Below, one piece after another: positions 5,923-6,449 of a stretch of DNA of 6,449 nt. The stretch is from the NCBI GenBank assembly GCA_021850405.1, contig JAJZMA010000035.1, positions 1 through 6,449 on the forward strand, read 5' to 3'. This DNA comes from a bacterium (GTDB lineage Bacteria; Chloroflexota; Dormibacteria; Aeolococcales; Aeolococcaceae). Every line of letters begins with the position of its first letter. Positions within the stretch are counted from its first letter, which is position 1. Below the pieces are notes generated by a model, which worked only from the letters and a program-made list of their open reading frames with translations, made no database searches and was not told the DNA's origin. A program made the translations under genes and the position numbers.

Positions 5923-5982
5923 CCCGCCTAGGGCGGACCCGGACCACGCCCGCAGCGTGGGCTCCCCTGGCAAGGCGCCAGG
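5921..5982 (+). other. Three consecutive hairpins in the recA leader
   Basis: The stems are CGCCC/GGGCG (5921-5925 and 5931-5935), CCACGC/GCGTGG (5944-5949 and 5955-5960) and CCTGGC/GCCAGG (5966-5971 and 5977-5982), each with a five-base loop. The last ends nine bases before the GGAGGAG ribosome site. None is followed by a T-run. They may stabilise the mRNA or control translation; the pairing is directly visible, the function is inferred. Confidence 0.45.
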
Positions 5983-5990
5983 CAAGGAGT

Positions 5991-5997
5991 GGAGGAG
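5991..5997 (+). promoter_or_regulatory. Ribosome-binding site of the upstream recA start
   Basis: GGAGGAG is followed by seven bases and the ATG at 6005, which is good spacing. Confidence 0.6.
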
Positions 5998-6004
5998 CAG
6001 GAAA

Positions 6005-6449
6005 ATGGCTACAGCGGTAGATCCAACAGCACATACTGGTTCAGTGGCTGAAGCAGTTGCATCGGTAACTGGCCACCGCGCCACGCCCAAGGAGAGCATC
6101 CCGATGAATAGCGAAAGAGAAAAAGCCCTGGCTACCGCCCTGAGCCAGATTGAGAGGACCCATGGCAAGGGGGCCATCATGAGGCTGGGAGAAGTAACCG
6201 CCGACCAGACCATCTCGGTCATTCCGACCGGCGCGCTGACACTCGACGTAGCTCTGGGAGTGGGTGGGGTACCACGGGGAAGGATTATTGAGATCTACGG
6301 ACCGGAATCCTCAGGAAAGACAACCCTCACTCTCCACGTCATTGCTGAAGCACAGAAAACAGGCGGGGTCGCCGCATTCATCGATGCAGAGCATGCGCTG
6401 GATCCCCAGTATGCGGCCCGAATCGGGGTAAGGACAGACGAGCTGCTTA
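6005..6449 (+). CDS. recA: Recombinase RecA, N-terminal part (cut by window edge)
   Basis: RecA forms ATP-dependent filaments on single-stranded DNA, catalyses strand exchange and triggers LexA self-cleavage. From the ATG at 6005, 148 codons are in the window. The N-terminal oligomerisation helix reads [20 protein letters not shown] (36-55). The Walker A loop GPESSGKT is at 99-106, and [10 protein letters not shown] with the catalytic glutamate (129) follows. The first 33 residues, alanine/threonine/valine-rich, have no counterpart in typical RecA. If the ATG at 6104 is used instead (preceded by AAGGAGAG, 6089-6096, seven-base spacing), Walker A falls at 66-73, exactly as in E. coli RecA. Both starts have good ribosome sites. 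A LexA-type box lies upstream. The rest of the core and the C-terminal domain are outside the window. Confidence 0.97.
   Translation, partial: MATAVDPTAHTGSVAEAVASVTGHRATPKESIPMNSEREKALATALSQIERTHGKGAIMRLGEVTADQTISVIPTGALTLDVALGVGGVPRGRIIEIYGPESSGKTTLTLHVIAEAQKTGGVAAFIDAEHALDPQYAARIGVRTDELL
6089..6096 (+). promoter_or_regulatory. Second ribosome-binding site, for the canonical-length recA start
   Basis: AAGGAGAG stands seven bases before the in-frame ATG at 6104, the start that gives a RecA of standard N-terminal length. Confidence 0.55.

Larger units (their letters stand above)
5635..6004. other. Non-coding control region between DUF805 gene and recA
   Basis: This region of 370 bases has no credible gene. 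Its DUF805-proximal part (5660-5730) holds overlapping inverted repeats. Two short direct repeats recur about 100-130 bases apart: ACAGGCCAGC (5755-5764 and 5851-5860) and TGTGACAGC (5738-5746 and 5871-5879). The recA-proximal part holds a possible promoter, a LexA-type box and three hairpins. Minus-strand reading frames here run into recA or lack any family-like sequence. Confidence 0.7.

Noticed and set aside
5806..6222. 138-codon minus-strand frame over the recA leader and 5' end
   Set aside because: It overlaps recA and its control region, resembles no known protein, and lacks a convincing ribosome site.

Overview
The window looks like a chromosomal housekeeping segment from a GC-rich bacterium. 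All recognisable genes are core genes; there are no mobile elements, CRISPR arrays, tRNAs or rRNAs. RNase Y, FtsK/SpoIIIE, PgsA, a CinA-type amidohydrolase and RecA in one neighbourhood recall the Firmicutes/Actinobacteria/Chloroflexota linkage pgsA-cinA-recA-rny. A Gram-positive-type LexA box lies before recA. I suggest Chloroflexota (Dehalococcoidia-like) as the most likely source, but only tentatively, because no 16S or marker search was possible.

Layout. Positions 1-717 (minus) hold the N-terminal part of RNase Y (rny): membrane anchor, coiled coil and the beginning of the KH domain, cut by the window edge. Positions 718-1034 form a divergent intergenic region with a 7-bp dyad, a candidate rny -10 box and a 15-bp motif that recurs before recA. 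Positions 1035-3452 (plus) encode a complete FtsK/SpoIIIE DNA translocase. A C-rich, G-free stretch follows its stop. Next come yajQ (3608-4099), pgsA (4138-4665) and a stand-alone CinA C-terminal domain/PncC (4662-5249), closely spaced on the plus strand and probably co-transcribed. A small DUF805 membrane protein (5278-5634, minus) is convergent to cinA and interrupts the usual cinA-recA adjacency. Positions 5635-6004 are a non-coding recA control region with a LexA-type box, possible promoter, inverted repeats and three consecutive hairpins in the presumed 5' leader. recA begins at 6005 (or 6104) and runs off the end.

Functionally the genes cover chromosome segregation (FtsK), membrane phospholipid synthesis (PgsA), NAD by-product salvage (PncC), nucleotide/c-di-GMP binding (YajQ), mRNA turnover (RNase Y) and DNA repair (RecA). 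No novel enzyme system is evident. The most interesting signals are regulatory: the motif GATGTGACAG(T/C)GGTT shared by the rny and recA upstream regions, the SOS box, a possible second SOS-like box before ftsK, the hairpin-rich recA leader, and two well-supported competing recA start codons.
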